A stretch of DNA of 12,281 nt, from positions 1-12,281 of the forward strand of contig CAAFWT010000197.1 of NCBI GenBank assembly GCA_900766785.1, written 5' to 3'. Below, piece by piece: positions 1 through 7,911 of this stretch (within the stretch, counting starts at the first letter, position 1; the number at the start of each line of letters is the position of its first letter). Below the pieces are notes generated by a model, which was not told the DNA's origin, ran no database searches, and saw only the letters and a list, made by a program, of their open reading frames with translations. The translations under genes and the position numbers were made by a program. This DNA comes from an uncultured Paraprevotella sp. (GTDB lineage: Bacteria; Bacteroidota; Bacteroidia; Bacteroidales; Bacteroidaceae).

Positions 1-36
1 TATAACCTTATCGGCAATGAAGGTAACAAATACTGA
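1..36 (+). CDS. possible 3' end of a rightward gene (partial)
   Basis: Reading from base 1, eleven sense codons (YNLIGNEGNKY) run to a TGA at 34-36. The peptide has ordinary composition, and a rightward gene ending here would converge on the leftward DUF3256 gene, with a small hairpin between them. Eleven open codons can easily occur by chance, so this is tentative and no function can be given. Confidence 0.3.
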   Translation, partial: YNLIGNEGNKY

Positions 37-76
37 GCACACTGTTATAAATGGTAGTCAATCGAAATGTCGGATG

Positions 77-95
77 ACCCAATCTTGATTTGGGT
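77..95. terminator. small hairpin between possibly convergent genes
   Basis: ACCCAA (77-82) pairs with TTGGGT (90-95) around a 7-base loop. It lies between a possible rightward gene end at 36 and the leftward gene end at 191, where a bidirectional terminator would be expected. There is no clear T run on either side, so the call rests mainly on position. A second weak stem on the minus strand, AGCCC (187-191) with GGGCT (172-176), lies right at the DUF3256 stop. Confidence 0.25.
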
Positions 96-190
96 GGCGC
101 GTTGACGAAGTCAGGACATGTACAAAGCAAGGGCTAATCCTGCCAGCCTGATGAATGGCCTGTTTGGGGGGAGCCCATCAGGTGGGGGGC

Positions 191-805
191 TTACTTTCCC
201 TTTGCCTTGATGATAATGGGGCGGATGATGCTGTGGATGTGCCCTTCTGCTTCTTTCTTTTGTTCGGTGGTGAGTTCGGTGGTGGACATGGTCCATACGA
301 GAGAATCTCCATTCTGGGTAAAGGTAGCTCGCATCAGGGAAAGGTCGGAGAGTATGCCCCGTGTCTCATGGCTTAGGTTTTCATCGAAGAAGGCTTCTGC
401 CTGAGGCCGTTCCACTTCGCCCAGGAGATTCCATTGGGTGTCATAGATGGTCACATGACTGTCCTCGGCAGGTCCCTTATAGGTGCGTATGAGGCAGATG
501 CGGAGGATGTCCTGCTGGGCAGAGGGCATCATGCGCATTTCGGCATAACTTCGCTGTGTCATCTGTATGCGCAGGTAGTCCTGTGTAAGGCTGTCGATGT
601 GTGTCTTGGCTTCGCCTTTGTTGCTCACTTCCATCTTTACCTTGTTCTCGGCAAAGTCCAGGCAGTCCAGACGGTTGTTCCTTGTCAGCAAGGGGAATAT
701 CTTAACGGGCGCATTGGCAAAGGCGTCGCGCAGGGAGGTCTGTCCCCATGAGAGGGCAGGTATGGTCAGGACGGCCAGGATGAATGTTTGCAGTCTCTTC
801 TTCAT
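191..805 (-). CDS. DUF3256 family exported protein
   Basis: This 204-residue protein matches my memory of the DUF3256 family, found in Bacteroidales and of unknown function. Residues 1-21 form a signal peptide: MKKR, a hydrophobic core, then a likely cleavage near SWGQ. The mature part is mixed alpha/beta with no membrane segment, so it should lie in the periplasm or at the outer membrane. Recognisable stretches are the N-terminal LRDAFANAPVKIFPLLTRN, the YLRIQMTQRSYAEMRMMP region and a C-terminal half resembling a repeated beta-structured unit. It is the last gene of the leftward run, 111 bases after the transporter gene. No promoter box was seen in that gap, so co-transcription is likely. 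I know of no catalytic residues for the family. Confidence 0.8.
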   Translation of the reverse strand: MKKRLQTFILAVLTIPALSWGQTSLRDAFANAPVKIFPLLTRNNRLDCLDFAENKVKMEVSNKGEAKTHIDSLTQDYLRIQMTQRSYAEMRMMPSAQQDILRICLIRTYKGPAEDSHVTIYDTQWNLLGEVERPQAEAFFDENLSHETRGILSDLSLMRATFTQNGDSLVWTMSTTELTTEQKKEAEGHIHSIIRPIIIKAKGK

Positions 806-916
806 GTTACGTTATCTGTTGGTTTCCCTTTGTCTGTGTGGGAAATATTATGTGTTCAGTTTTGTATCATTATTCTCTTGTGAGTATCCTCATGGAATGT
901 CACCTCTGCTGATGTC

Positions 917-1798
917 CTATCTGGTGGAACCTATATATAGGAATACCATACCCAGGAGTACCAGCAGAAGGTCGATGGCCTTGCTTCGCAAGTTCTTCTC
1001 GCGGAAGACGAAGGCTCCCACCAGGAAGCTCACCAGCACGCTCCCGCGGCGTATCATGCTCACCACGCTCACCAGCGAGCCGTCCATGCTCAAGGCATAG
1101 AAGTATACGAAGTCGGCTGCACAGAGAAAGATACTGATGAGCGGTATGCTCCATTTCCAGCTGAAGGCCGTCTGTGTGTGACGCTGGGGCCACCAGTAGA
1201 AGAGTAGTACGCTTCCCATCATCAGAGCCTGATAGAAGTTGTACCAGCATTGGACCGTGAGGGGAGGCAGTCCTGCGCCTCCGTTCTCCACCGATGCCAT
1301 GAGATACTTGTCATAGAGTCCGCTTACAGCTCCCAGGATGGCTGCCATTATGATGCAGAATATCCATCGGTCATGTCGGAAGTCGATGCCCTCCCGCTTG
1401 CCGCTTCGGCTCAGCATGAAAAAGCTTATGATGGCCAGCAGGACACCCACCCACTGGTAGGCATTCAGTCTCTCTCCGAAGATGATGAGCGCTCCCAGGA
1501 GCACCATCACGGGACGAGTGGCATTGATGGGACCTACGAGTGTGAGGGGCAGATGCTTGATGCCGCAATATCCGAGAGCCCAACTGGAGAGTACGATGCA
1601 ACTCTTCAGTACAATAAACTTCTGAACCTCCCATCCGCCAAAGGGTGTATGGAATGCCATGGGCAGGAAGATTAGGGAGCTGAAGACCGTGTTGAGGAAG
1701 AGCACAGGTATGACAGAGTTTTGTCCCAGGGCGTGTTTCTTGCACACGTCATAGCATCCCAGCAGGGAAGCACTTAGGAAGGCGAGCAATATCCACAT
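917..1798 (-). CDS. DMT superfamily (EamA) transporter
   Basis: This 293-residue integral membrane protein has about ten hydrophobic segments in two similar halves, the normal build of EamA drug/metabolite transporters. The first half runs from MWILLAFLSASLLGCYDV through an INATRPVMVLLGALIIFGERL segment. The second half ends with MIRRGSVLVSFLVGAFVFREK, the equivalent of that segment in the first half. This repeated 'xR(P/G)xxVxLxGAxxFxE' pattern at the end of helix 4 and helix 9 is typical of EamA domains. The substrate cannot be read from the sequence; relatives move small metabolites across the inner membrane. Only 33 bases separate it from truA upstream, and a perfect 6-base inverted repeat (1822-1834) spans the truA stop. 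No start other than the ATG at 1798 fits the first helix as well. Confidence 0.85.
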   Translation of the reverse strand: MWILLAFLSASLLGCYDVCKKHALGQNSVIPVLFLNTVFSSLIFLPMAFHTPFGGWEVQKFIVLKSCIVLSSWALGYCGIKHLPLTLVGPINATRPVMVLLGALIIFGERLNAYQWVGVLLAIISFFMLSRSGKREGIDFRHDRWIFCIIMAAILGAVSGLYDKYLMASVENGGAGLPPLTVQCWYNFYQALMMGSVLLFYWWPQRHTQTAFSWKWSIPLISIFLCAADFVYFYALSMDGSLVSVVSMIRRGSVLVSFLVGAFVFREKNLRSKAIDLLLVLLGMVFLYIGSTR

Positions 1799-1831
1799 TA
1801 CTTCTGCAGTCTTTTATTTCTTGATATGATA

Positions 1832-2590
1832 TCAGTATTCTATGTTGGTGAGGAAGAGGGCATGCCCAGGTACGCTCTCTCCTGTGCGCTGGCGGTTTTT
1901 GGCTTCGATGGCTTGGCGCATCTCGCTGATGCTCATGCGCTTGCGTCCCACCTCGATGAGTGTGCCCACTATGGCCCGTACCATATTGCGCAGGAAGCGG
2001 TTGGCCGAGATGGTGAAGCGCCATTCTCCTGGCTTCAGTTCTTCCCAGCGAGCCTCATAGATGATGCAGATGTTGGTCTTCACGTCTGTACCCGTCTTGC
2101 TGAATGAGGTAAAGTCAGAATACTCCAGCAGCACCTGGGCTGCTTGATTCATGATGTCAAAGTCGAGGGGAACGTTTACCTGCCAGCTATAGGCTCTCAG
2201 GAAGGGGTCCTTGTGTGTGTGAATATAGTAATGGTAGGTGCGCCGCTTGGCCGAGAATCGTGCATGCAGATCGTCGGGAACGGGTTTCACTTCCTGCACA
2301 GCCACGTCGTGTGGCAGGAGCTTGTTCAGCTTATACACCATCTGTTTGCCATCCAGCGGCTCGCGGTCAGGTGTCCCGTTGGCGTCGGTATTCGCCCAAT
2401 CGAAGTGTGCCACCATCATGCTGGCATGCACTCCTGCATCCGTGCGTCCGGCTCCAGTCACCTCTACAGGTTTTCGGAGCAGGGTGGAGAGCGCCTTCTG
2501 AAGAACCTCCTGCACGCTCACGCCATTGGGCTGTATCTGCCATCCGTGATATTGCGTGCCGTCATAACTGAGTGTGACGAAATATCTCAT
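1832..2590 (-). CDS. truA: tRNA pseudouridine(38-40) synthase TruA
   Basis: TruA converts uridines 38-40 of the tRNA anticodon stem-loop to pseudouridine in the cytoplasm. The 252-residue length fits bacterial TruA. Visible signatures are the N-terminal RYFVTLSYDGTQYHGWQIQP, the motif GAGRTDAGVHA with the catalytic aspartate at D51, RFSAKRRTYHYYI in the middle, and NRFLRNMVRAIVGTLIEVG near the end. The ATG overlaps the stop of the upstream endonuclease gene by four bases (ATGA), which points to translational coupling and one transcript. It is a housekeeping gene carried behind a gene for a secreted nuclease. Confidence 0.96.
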   Translation of the reverse strand: MRYFVTLSYDGTQYHGWQIQPNGVSVQEVLQKALSTLLRKPVEVTGAGRTDAGVHASMMVAHFDWANTDANGTPDREPLDGKQMVYKLNKLLPHDVAVQEVKPVPDDLHARFSAKRRTYHYYIHTHKDPFLRAYSWQVNVPLDFDIMNQAAQVLLEYSDFTSFSKTGTDVKTNICIIYEARWEELKPGEWRFTISANRFLRNMVRAIVGTLIEVGRKRMSISEMRQAIEAKNRQRTGESVPGHALFLTNIEY

Positions 2591-4083
2591 CTGAGCAGAA
2601 TCTTCTTGCCGTTGCGTATCACCAGTCCTCGGTGTGTACCTTCTATGCGCCTTCCGCTCAGGTCGTAGGTGTAGGGAGCATATCGGGAGGCATCCTCCTG
2701 GGGAGCATCCGCTATGCCAGAGGCTTTCTGTGCCGTGAGCTTAGCGGTCTTGATTTCCCAGGTGGCTGCGGCGTCTGTGGTGCTGACATATCGGAAGGCC
2801 AGACGGATACGTTTGCCGCACAGGGGGCTCAGGTCTTGTGTGCTGGTCACGTAGGTCCAGTTGCTTCCTGTCATGTACGTGCTGATGTCCAGTTGTTCCC
2901 AAGTGGCTCCGTTGTCGGTACTTACCCACAGGGTGGCCTCCTCGGTCATCGTGCCGAAGAATTTGCCTGTGTGGGAGAACGTGAATTCTGCCGAAGCCAT
3001 TCCTGTAAGGTCATATTCGGGTGAGATGAGCCAGCTTTCTGTGGCATATGCAGTACTGTTGGCATATGCCGAAGCCTTCATTCCGTACTGGCTGTCCAGA
3101 TACCATACGTACAGAAGTCCGCCCAGCTCCACATCAGAGATGGTCCATTCGCCCTGGCTGGAGCAGAAGTTCTCGTTGCATAATACTACGTCCAGATCTG
3201 GTTCAATGGGGTCAACGGGTGGGTTGACGTCCCCGCCCTGCGAACTGCCTTCCACGCTGAAGGCATAGGTGATACTGTCTCCCCAGATGTATTCAGCCAG
3301 ATAGGGATAGTCGATGAAGGGGTTCCTGTTTCCCTGGATGCTGTATACGGCCTCGTTTCTGTCCTTCTCGATGTTGTCCACTGGGTCCTGCCGGCTCCAT
3401 TCCAGCAGCAGCTCGTATGCCCAGCTCTGCAGAGTGGGCCAGTCGTTATTCTCCAGCATGTCCAGCCCGTTGCTCTGCCAGGTGAGATTGCTGTAGGCTG
3501 TCACCATATAGAAATAGTTGCGTGCAAAGTCTCCCTTCCATTCATCGGCAGGCTCCCACACCTGGCGTCCAGCATTGTCCCTGCCCACGGTGGTGCATCC
3601 GTTGCCTGAGGCTCCGCTTGTCACCTTGCCCATGGCATAGTTGCTCTTCTTGGAATTGATGCTTGTCTCGCAGGGCATGAGGTTGAACAGGTCTTTGTAG
3701 GCCTGATTCTGGCTGCCTCCCCACCAGCTTTTGGGGAAGGAATGCTCGATGTTCATGCCCGAGGGGGCCGAGGTGGCGGAGGTGAAGTAGAACACCTCAT
3801 AGCTGTATCGGTCTCTCACCTGATTGTTCTCCATGCGGTCGGTCTGGTAGAATCCGCTCCATGTGGCACCTGCTCCCGAACCGTAATTGAGCACGTTGGC
3901 CTGTCCCACTATCTCATGCATGGCTTGCTTCAGCTGTTCTTTCTTCAGACCATTGGCTTTGGAGTAATAACCATTGGGGATACCTGCGATGAGATGAGTG
4001 GTGAAAAGCAGCAGGGCTGTAAGGGTCAGGGGACGATGGAAGGCCCGGTGGAAGGATGTGTTCATGTTTCTGCGGAATAGCAT
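2587..4083 (-). CDS. secreted endonuclease I family protein with C-terminal anchor domain
   Basis: The 498-residue protein starts with a signal sequence whose hydrophobic core lies at about residues 18-34. The nuclease domain (about 36-280) carries the endonuclease I signature: NIEHSFPKSWWG (111-122, catalytic histidine at H114), then DLFNLMPCETSINSKKSNY (about 131-149) and a closing NPFIDYPYLAEYIWGD. This family (EndA/Vvn-like beta-beta-alpha metal nucleases) cuts DNA, and often RNA, outside the cytoplasm. A Pro/Asp-rich linker leads to a beta-sandwich domain with WLISPEYDLTG and DNGATWEQL motifs, like 'choice-of-anchor' domains. The end (YDLSGRRI...GLVIRNGKKILLR) resembles type IX secretion tails of Bacteroidota. 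It is therefore probably exported and surface-bound or released. An in-frame ATG at 4065 is a possible alternative start that still keeps the signal peptide. It leads the leftward run. Confidence 0.88.
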   Translation of the reverse strand: MLFRRNMNTSFHRAFHRPLTLTALLLFTTHLIAGIPNGYYSKANGLKKEQLKQAMHEIVGQANVLNYGSGAGATWSGFYQTDRMENNQVRDRYSYEVFYFTSATSAPSGMNIEHSFPKSWWGGSQNQAYKDLFNLMPCETSINSKKSNYAMGKVTSGASGNGCTTVGRDNAGRQVWEPADEWKGDFARNYFYMVTAYSNLTWQSNGLDMLENNDWPTLQSWAYELLLEWSRQDPVDNIEKDRNEAVYSIQGNRNPFIDYPYLAEYIWGDSITYAFSVEGSSQGGDVNPPVDPIEPDLDVVLCNENFCSSQGEWTISDVELGGLLYVWYLDSQYGMKASAYANSTAYATESWLISPEYDLTGMASAEFTFSHTGKFFGTMTEEATLWVSTDNGATWEQLDISTYMTGSNWTYVTSTQDLSPLCGKRIRLAFRYVSTTDAAATWEIKTAKLTAQKASGIADAPQEDASRYAPYTYDLSGRRIEGTHRGLVIRNGKKILLR

Positions 4084-4186
4084 TTCGGTATGTTTCTATA
4101 TATATTTCTGCAAGATGAGGCCTGACAGCAGATTCCTCTCTGGGCAGAGTGAAGCCTTTCTGCCCCTGCCTTATCTCGCGGGCATG

Positions 4187-4216
4187 CAAAGTTACAACTT
4201 TTTGGTGGTGGGACAA
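4187..4216 (-). promoter_or_regulatory. Bacteroidota-type promoter of the nuclease-truA operon
   Basis: On the minus strand, TAACTTTG (4187-4194) matches the Bacteroidota -7 consensus TAnnTTTG exactly. A TTG (4214-4216) stands 19 bases upstream, as expected for the -33 element. Transcription would begin near 4180, giving a leader of about 100 bases before the nuclease ATG. It is the best promoter match in the window. Confidence 0.62.
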
Positions 4217-4265
4217 GGATTGGCCGAGAGTCTTTTCCCATAATTCTCTATTATAGAATGTGGAG

Positions 4266-4291
4266 CCATCTGTTGCCCTGCAGATGGTTTT
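4266..4291 (+). terminator. terminator-like hairpin ahead of the glycan operon
   Basis: CCATCTG (4266-4272) and CAGATGG (4281-4287) form a perfect 7-base stem with an 8-base loop, followed directly by TTTT (4288-4291). On the plus strand this has the shape of a weak intrinsic terminator. No rightward gene ends just upstream, so it would block stray read-through, act in a leader if transcription starts further left, or be fortuitous. Confidence 0.3.
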
Positions 4292-4336
4292 CCCCATAAT
4301 GTATCATGTGAGCGGTACCTGGGAGAAACCGTGTGG

Positions 4337-4344
4337 TACGTTTG
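4337..4344 (+). promoter_or_regulatory. possible -7 box of the glycan operon
   Basis: TACGTTTG fits TAnnTTTG exactly and lies upstream of the first gene of the rightward operon. A convincing -33 element (TTTG or TTG about 19-21 bases upstream) is absent, so the match may be chance. If real, the leader to the ATG at 4493 would be about 140 bases. Confidence 0.3.
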
Positions 4345-4492
4345 TCCAGCCACTAAATTGCCATGAGTATTAAAAATCTTAGTTCCAAGAACAATATTAA
4401 AGCCTAAAGAAACGTTATTTAAAGTGAAAAAAAGAGCCTATCAAGCTGGCAATCCTTGTATAACAGGAATAAACAATAGAGGACAGAGATTT

Positions 4493-6454
4493 ATGCTCTA
4501 CGAATTTTTGGAGAAGACACATATTGACAAGAAGGTGTATTTCTACCTTCTCTTTGTTGCAGATTTGTTCTGCACGTTCTTTGCATCTATCTGTGCAGTG
4601 GGTTTCGTCTCCATTGTTACCAACGTATCTTATTCCACGGACTATCTCATCCTCTTCCTGGGCAGCTCACTTCTCTTTGGCATCTTGTCCTATGGAGGTC
4701 TGCGCACCTGCAGTTTTGCTGTGCGTCACAGTACCTTCCATGAGATAGGCATTCTCATGAGTGCTGTATTGCTGAAGGATGTCCTCATGGGAGGAGCTTT
4801 GGCCATCATGCATCTTCATCAGGGCTTCTCCTTCCCCCATTTGGTGGCACTCCTGCTCATGGACGTGCTCACCTGCATGGTTCTGCTGCTGATGGAGCGC
4901 ATAGGAGTGGTGGTGAGTTACGATGTGATGAGGCAAACCAATCAGCGCAGGCGTCTGCGTCCCGACATCTTCGTGTATGGGACCGAGGAGCATAGCGTGA
5001 GCTTCGTGCAGCTGCAGGCTCTCTCACCCCGATACAATGTGATAGGTTTCCTCATTCCCGGCTCTGTGCGCAGGAAATATCGGATAGCAGACAAGATGGT
5101 GTTCGGCTTCGAGAACGAGAATGAATTCATGCGCCTGATGGACCGCTATCAGGTGGAAGCCATTGTCTTCACCAGCGTGCAGGATATCAATGACGAGGAT
5201 GCTCGCCTGATGAAGTTCTGTGCAAAGGCCAACGTGAAGGTCCTCTTCGCTCCTCCTGTGGAGGAAGTGGGTGAGCAAGAGCATAAATCCCGAATGGCAT
5301 CTCCGCGCGAGATCAGCATCGAGGACCTGCTGGGCCGACCAGAGATAGAAATCAATATGGAAGCCATCACGGACCAGCTCTCGGGCAGAGTGGTGCTGGT
5401 GACAGGCGCAGCAGGAAGCATCGGTTCGGAACTCTGCAGGCAGTTGGCCAACATAGGTGTAAGCAAGCTGGTGCTTCTGGATAATGCCGAGACACCCTTG
5501 CACAATCTTCGCCTCGAGCTTGCCGACAGTTTCCCCCAGTTGGATTTCGTGCCCGTCATAGGAGACGTACGATATGAGAACAAGTTGGATGCGCTCTTCA
5601 GAACCTATAAGCCTCAGGTGGTGTTCCATGCCGCTGCTTACAAGCATGTGCCCCTCATGGAGGAGAATCCTGTGGAGGCAGTCATAGCCAACGTATATGG
5701 CTCACGCAACGTGGCAGACAAATGCCTGGAGTACGGCGTGGAGAAGATGGTGATGATAAGTACCGACAAGGCCGTCAATCCCACCAATATCATGGGATGC
5801 ACCAAGCGCTTGGCAGAAATCTATGTGCAGTCGATGGCACGCGATGTGGAGGGAGGCAGGCGAGCAGGAAAGACACAGTTCGTGACCACTCGCTTCGGAA
5901 ACGTGCTTGGCTCCAACGGTAGTGTGATACCACGCTTCCGCGATCAGATAGCCAAGGGAGGACCCGTTACGGTCACACATCCCGATATCACCCGGTTCTT
6001 CATGACCATACCCGAAGCCTGCCGCCTGGTCATGGAGGCTGCCACTATGGGACTGGTGAACAAGATATTTATCTTCGATATGGGACGGAGTGTGAAGATA
6101 GCCCATCTGGCAGAACGCATGATAGAGCTTGCTGGATATGAGCCGGGCGTGGATATCAAGATACAGTACACAGGACTGCGTCCGGGAGAGAAACTCTACG
6201 AGGAGGTACTCTCCAACGAGGAGAACACCATACCCACTGGTCATGAGAAGATCAGGGTGGCCAAGGTGAGAGAGTATGAGTATGACCGAGTGGCCGAACG
6301 CCTGGAGAGGCTCCACCGCCTGGCCATGGAAGGCAATGTGCCCGATATGATCAGACTCATGAAACACCTGGTGCCAGAGTTCAAGAGCCAAAACTCCGAG
6401 TATGAGAAATATGATGCCGAGATAGAGGAGGAGATTATCAGACTGCAGCATTGA
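4493..6454 (+). CDS. membrane-bound UDP-HexNAc 4,6-dehydratase (PglF/WbpM/CapD type)
   Basis: From the ATG at 4493 the protein has 653 residues, the usual size of large membrane-anchored dehydratases. About four hydrophobic segments (residues 15-140) are followed by a nucleotide-binding-like domain (about 150-275) and an extended SDR catalytic domain. The NAD-binding loop is TGAAGSIG (304-311). The active-site string STDKAVNPTNIMGCTKR places S423, M434 and K438 in the Ser-Met-Lys arrangement known for WbpM and PglF, where Met replaces the usual Tyr. GLRPGEKLYEE near the end is also typical. The family converts UDP-GlcNAc to the 4-keto-6-deoxy sugar at the inner membrane. An in-frame GTG at 4424 would add 23 polar residues; I prefer the ATG because AGAGGA precedes it and family members begin close to the first helix. 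It is the first gene of the operon. Confidence 0.9.
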   Translation: MLYEFLEKTHIDKKVYFYLLFVADLFCTFFASICAVGFVSIVTNVSYSTDYLILFLGSSLLFGILSYGGLRTCSFAVRHSTFHEIGILMSAVLLKDVLMGGALAIMHLHQGFSFPHLVALLLMDVLTCMVLLLMERIGVVVSYDVMRQTNQRRRLRPDIFVYGTEEHSVSFVQLQALSPRYNVIGFLIPGSVRRKYRIADKMVFGFENENEFMRLMDRYQVEAIVFTSVQDINDEDARLMKFCAKANVKVLFAPPVEEVGEQEHKSRMASPREISIEDLLGRPEIEINMEAITDQLSGRVVLVTGAAGSIGSELCRQLANIGVSKLVLLDNAETPLHNLRLELADSFPQLDFVPVIGDVRYENKLDALFRTYKPQVVFHAAAYKHVPLMEENPVEAVIANVYGSRNVADKCLEYGVEKMVMISTDKAVNPTNIMGCTKRLAEIYVQSMARDVEGGRRAGKTQFVTTRFGNVLGSNGSVIPRFRDQIAKGGPVTVTHPDITRFFMTIPEACRLVMEAATMGLVNKIFIFDMGRSVKIAHLAERMIELAGYEPGVDIKIQYTGLRPGEKLYEEVLSNEENTIPTGHEKIRVAKVREYEYDRVAERLERLHRLAMEGNVPDMIRLMKHLVPEFKSQNSEYEKYDAEIEEEIIRLQH

Positions 6455-6553
6455 CACAGGAACGGGAGCAGAAATCCCCCTTCTCTGTCACTTGCGAGGA
6501 CTGACGCATGAATAAGAATCAGAAACATTAAGAAGAATAATCAATAATAGGAA

Positions 6554-7828
6554 ATGAAGACAGAAGATATACGCATCTGTGTGATAGGACTGGGCTACGT
6601 GGGACTGCCCCTTGCCCGCCTGTTCTCCACCAAGTTTCCCACGATAGGATTTGATATGAACCAGTCCCGAGTGGATGCGCTCATGAGTGGGCACGATGCC
6701 ACCCTGGAGGTAGATGATGCACTCTTGCAGGAGGCTATCAGCAAATACGGTTTTGTGTGCACCACTGATCTGGAACAGATACGTGACTGCAACTTTTATG
6801 TGGTGGCTGTTCCCACACCCGTGGACCGCAACAATCATCCCGACCTCACCCCCCTGCTGGGAGCCAGCAATACGGTGGGACAGGTGATAAGCCGTGGCGA
6901 CGTGGTCGTATATGAGAGCACCGTGTATCCAGGCGTGACCGAGGAAGAATGTCTGCCCCAGGTGGAGCGCGTGTCGGGACTTAAGTATAATCAGGACTTC
7001 TTTGCAGGCTATTCGCCCGAGCGCATCAATCCCGGCGACAAGGAACATACCGTGGAGAAAATCCGGAAGGTCACATCAGGCTCCACACCCGAGATAGCCC
7101 AACTGGTGGATAGCGTGTACAACGCGGTACTCACCAACGGAACACATCTGGCTCCCAGCATCAGAGTGGCAGAGGCAAGCAAGATCATCGAGAACAGCCA
7201 GCGCGATGTGAATATCGCATTCATGAACGAACTGGCCAAGATATTCAATGCCATGGGCATCGATACCAACGACGTGCTGGAGGCTGCTGCCAGCAAGTGG
7301 AATTTTATTCGCCTCAAGCCAGGACTCGTGGGAGGACATTGCATATCTGTGGACCCCTATTATCTGATTCAGAAAGCGCAGGTCTATGGCGTACTCCCCC
7401 GATTGATGACCAATGCCCGCAGGCTGAATGATGGCATGGGCGACTATGTGGCCAATCAGGTCATCCGCTGCATGAATCTGAGAGGAGTGATGGTGAAGGA
7501 TGCCCGCTACCTGCTGCTCGGTATCACATTCAAGGAGAACTGTCCCGACATCCGAAACACCAAGGTGGTGGACATCTATCACACCCTGAGCCAGTACTCA
7601 TCGGACATTACCGTCTATGACCCCTGGGCCAATCCCGAGTCGGTACAGCGAGCTTATGGCATACAGATTCAGAACCATCTGCCTCAGCAGCAGTTTGACG
7701 CCGTCATACTCTGCGTGGCACACAGCCAGTTCCTGCAGTTGGATGTGCGTTCGCTCGTGCGTGGAAACGGAGTGGTATATGATGTGAAAGGAGTACTGGA
7801 CCGCCACGTCATAGATGCACGTCTGTGA
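6554..7828 (+). CDS. UDP-N-acetylhexosamine 6-dehydrogenase (WbpA/WbpO/TviB-like)
   Basis: This 424-residue cytoplasmic enzyme belongs to the UDP-glucose/GDP-mannose dehydrogenase family. It oxidises C6 of a UDP-sugar to a uronic acid with two NAD+. The dinucleotide loop GLGYVGLPLA lies at residues 12-21. AVPTPVD, YESTVYPGVTEE and the catalytic GGHCISVDPYYL, with the nucleophile at C263, are all present. LGITFKENCPDIRNTKVVDI marks the C-terminal UDP-binding domain. The GHCISVDPYYL form and the length fit enzymes acting on UDP-GlcNAc or UDP-GalNAc better than UDP-glucose. No UDP-GlcNAc 2-epimerase gene is nearby to supply UDP-ManNAc. Exact substrate is an inference. It follows the dehydratase gene after 99 bases, and its stop overlaps a GTG of the next frame. 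Confidence 0.9.
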   Translation: MKTEDIRICVIGLGYVGLPLARLFSTKFPTIGFDMNQSRVDALMSGHDATLEVDDALLQEAISKYGFVCTTDLEQIRDCNFYVVAVPTPVDRNNHPDLTPLLGASNTVGQVISRGDVVVYESTVYPGVTEEECLPQVERVSGLKYNQDFFAGYSPERINPGDKEHTVEKIRKVTSGSTPEIAQLVDSVYNAVLTNGTHLAPSIRVAEASKIIENSQRDVNIAFMNELAKIFNAMGIDTNDVLEAAASKWNFIRLKPGLVGGHCISVDPYYLIQKAQVYGVLPRLMTNARRLNDGMGDYVANQVIRCMNLRGVMVKDARYLLLGITFKENCPDIRNTKVVDIYHTLSQYSSDITVYDPWANPESVQRAYGIQIQNHLPQQQFDAVILCVAHSQFLQLDVRSLVRGNGVVYDVKGVLDRHVIDARL

Positions 7829-7911
7829 GCATGGCACCAGCCAGTAAGATGATGAGAGAAGCAGATATTAAGCATCAGAGAGGAAACACAAACAGGGAGA
7901 TTATACGTGGG

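Larger units (their letters stand above)
4084..4492. other. divergent intergenic region
   Basis: This region separates the leftward nuclease operon from the rightward glycan operon. It contains the leftward promoter (4187-4216), an imperfect inverted repeat ATTCT/AGAAT at 4243-4259, a terminator-like hairpin at 4266-4291, two copies of GGTAC at 4314 and 4335, and a TACGTTTG box at 4337-4344. The part from 4355 to 4490 is A-rich and probably leader RNA, or codes for 23 extra residues if the GTG at 4424 is the true start. Confidence 0.6.

Noticed and set aside
597..1100. Rightward open frame of 167 codons
   Set aside because: It crosses the antisense of the DUF3256 and transporter genes, both strongly supported on the minus strand.
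5702..6457. Long minus-strand open frame of 251 codons
   Set aside because: It is the antisense shadow of the dehydratase, which carries clear catalytic motifs; His/Leu-rich shadows are common opposite such genes.
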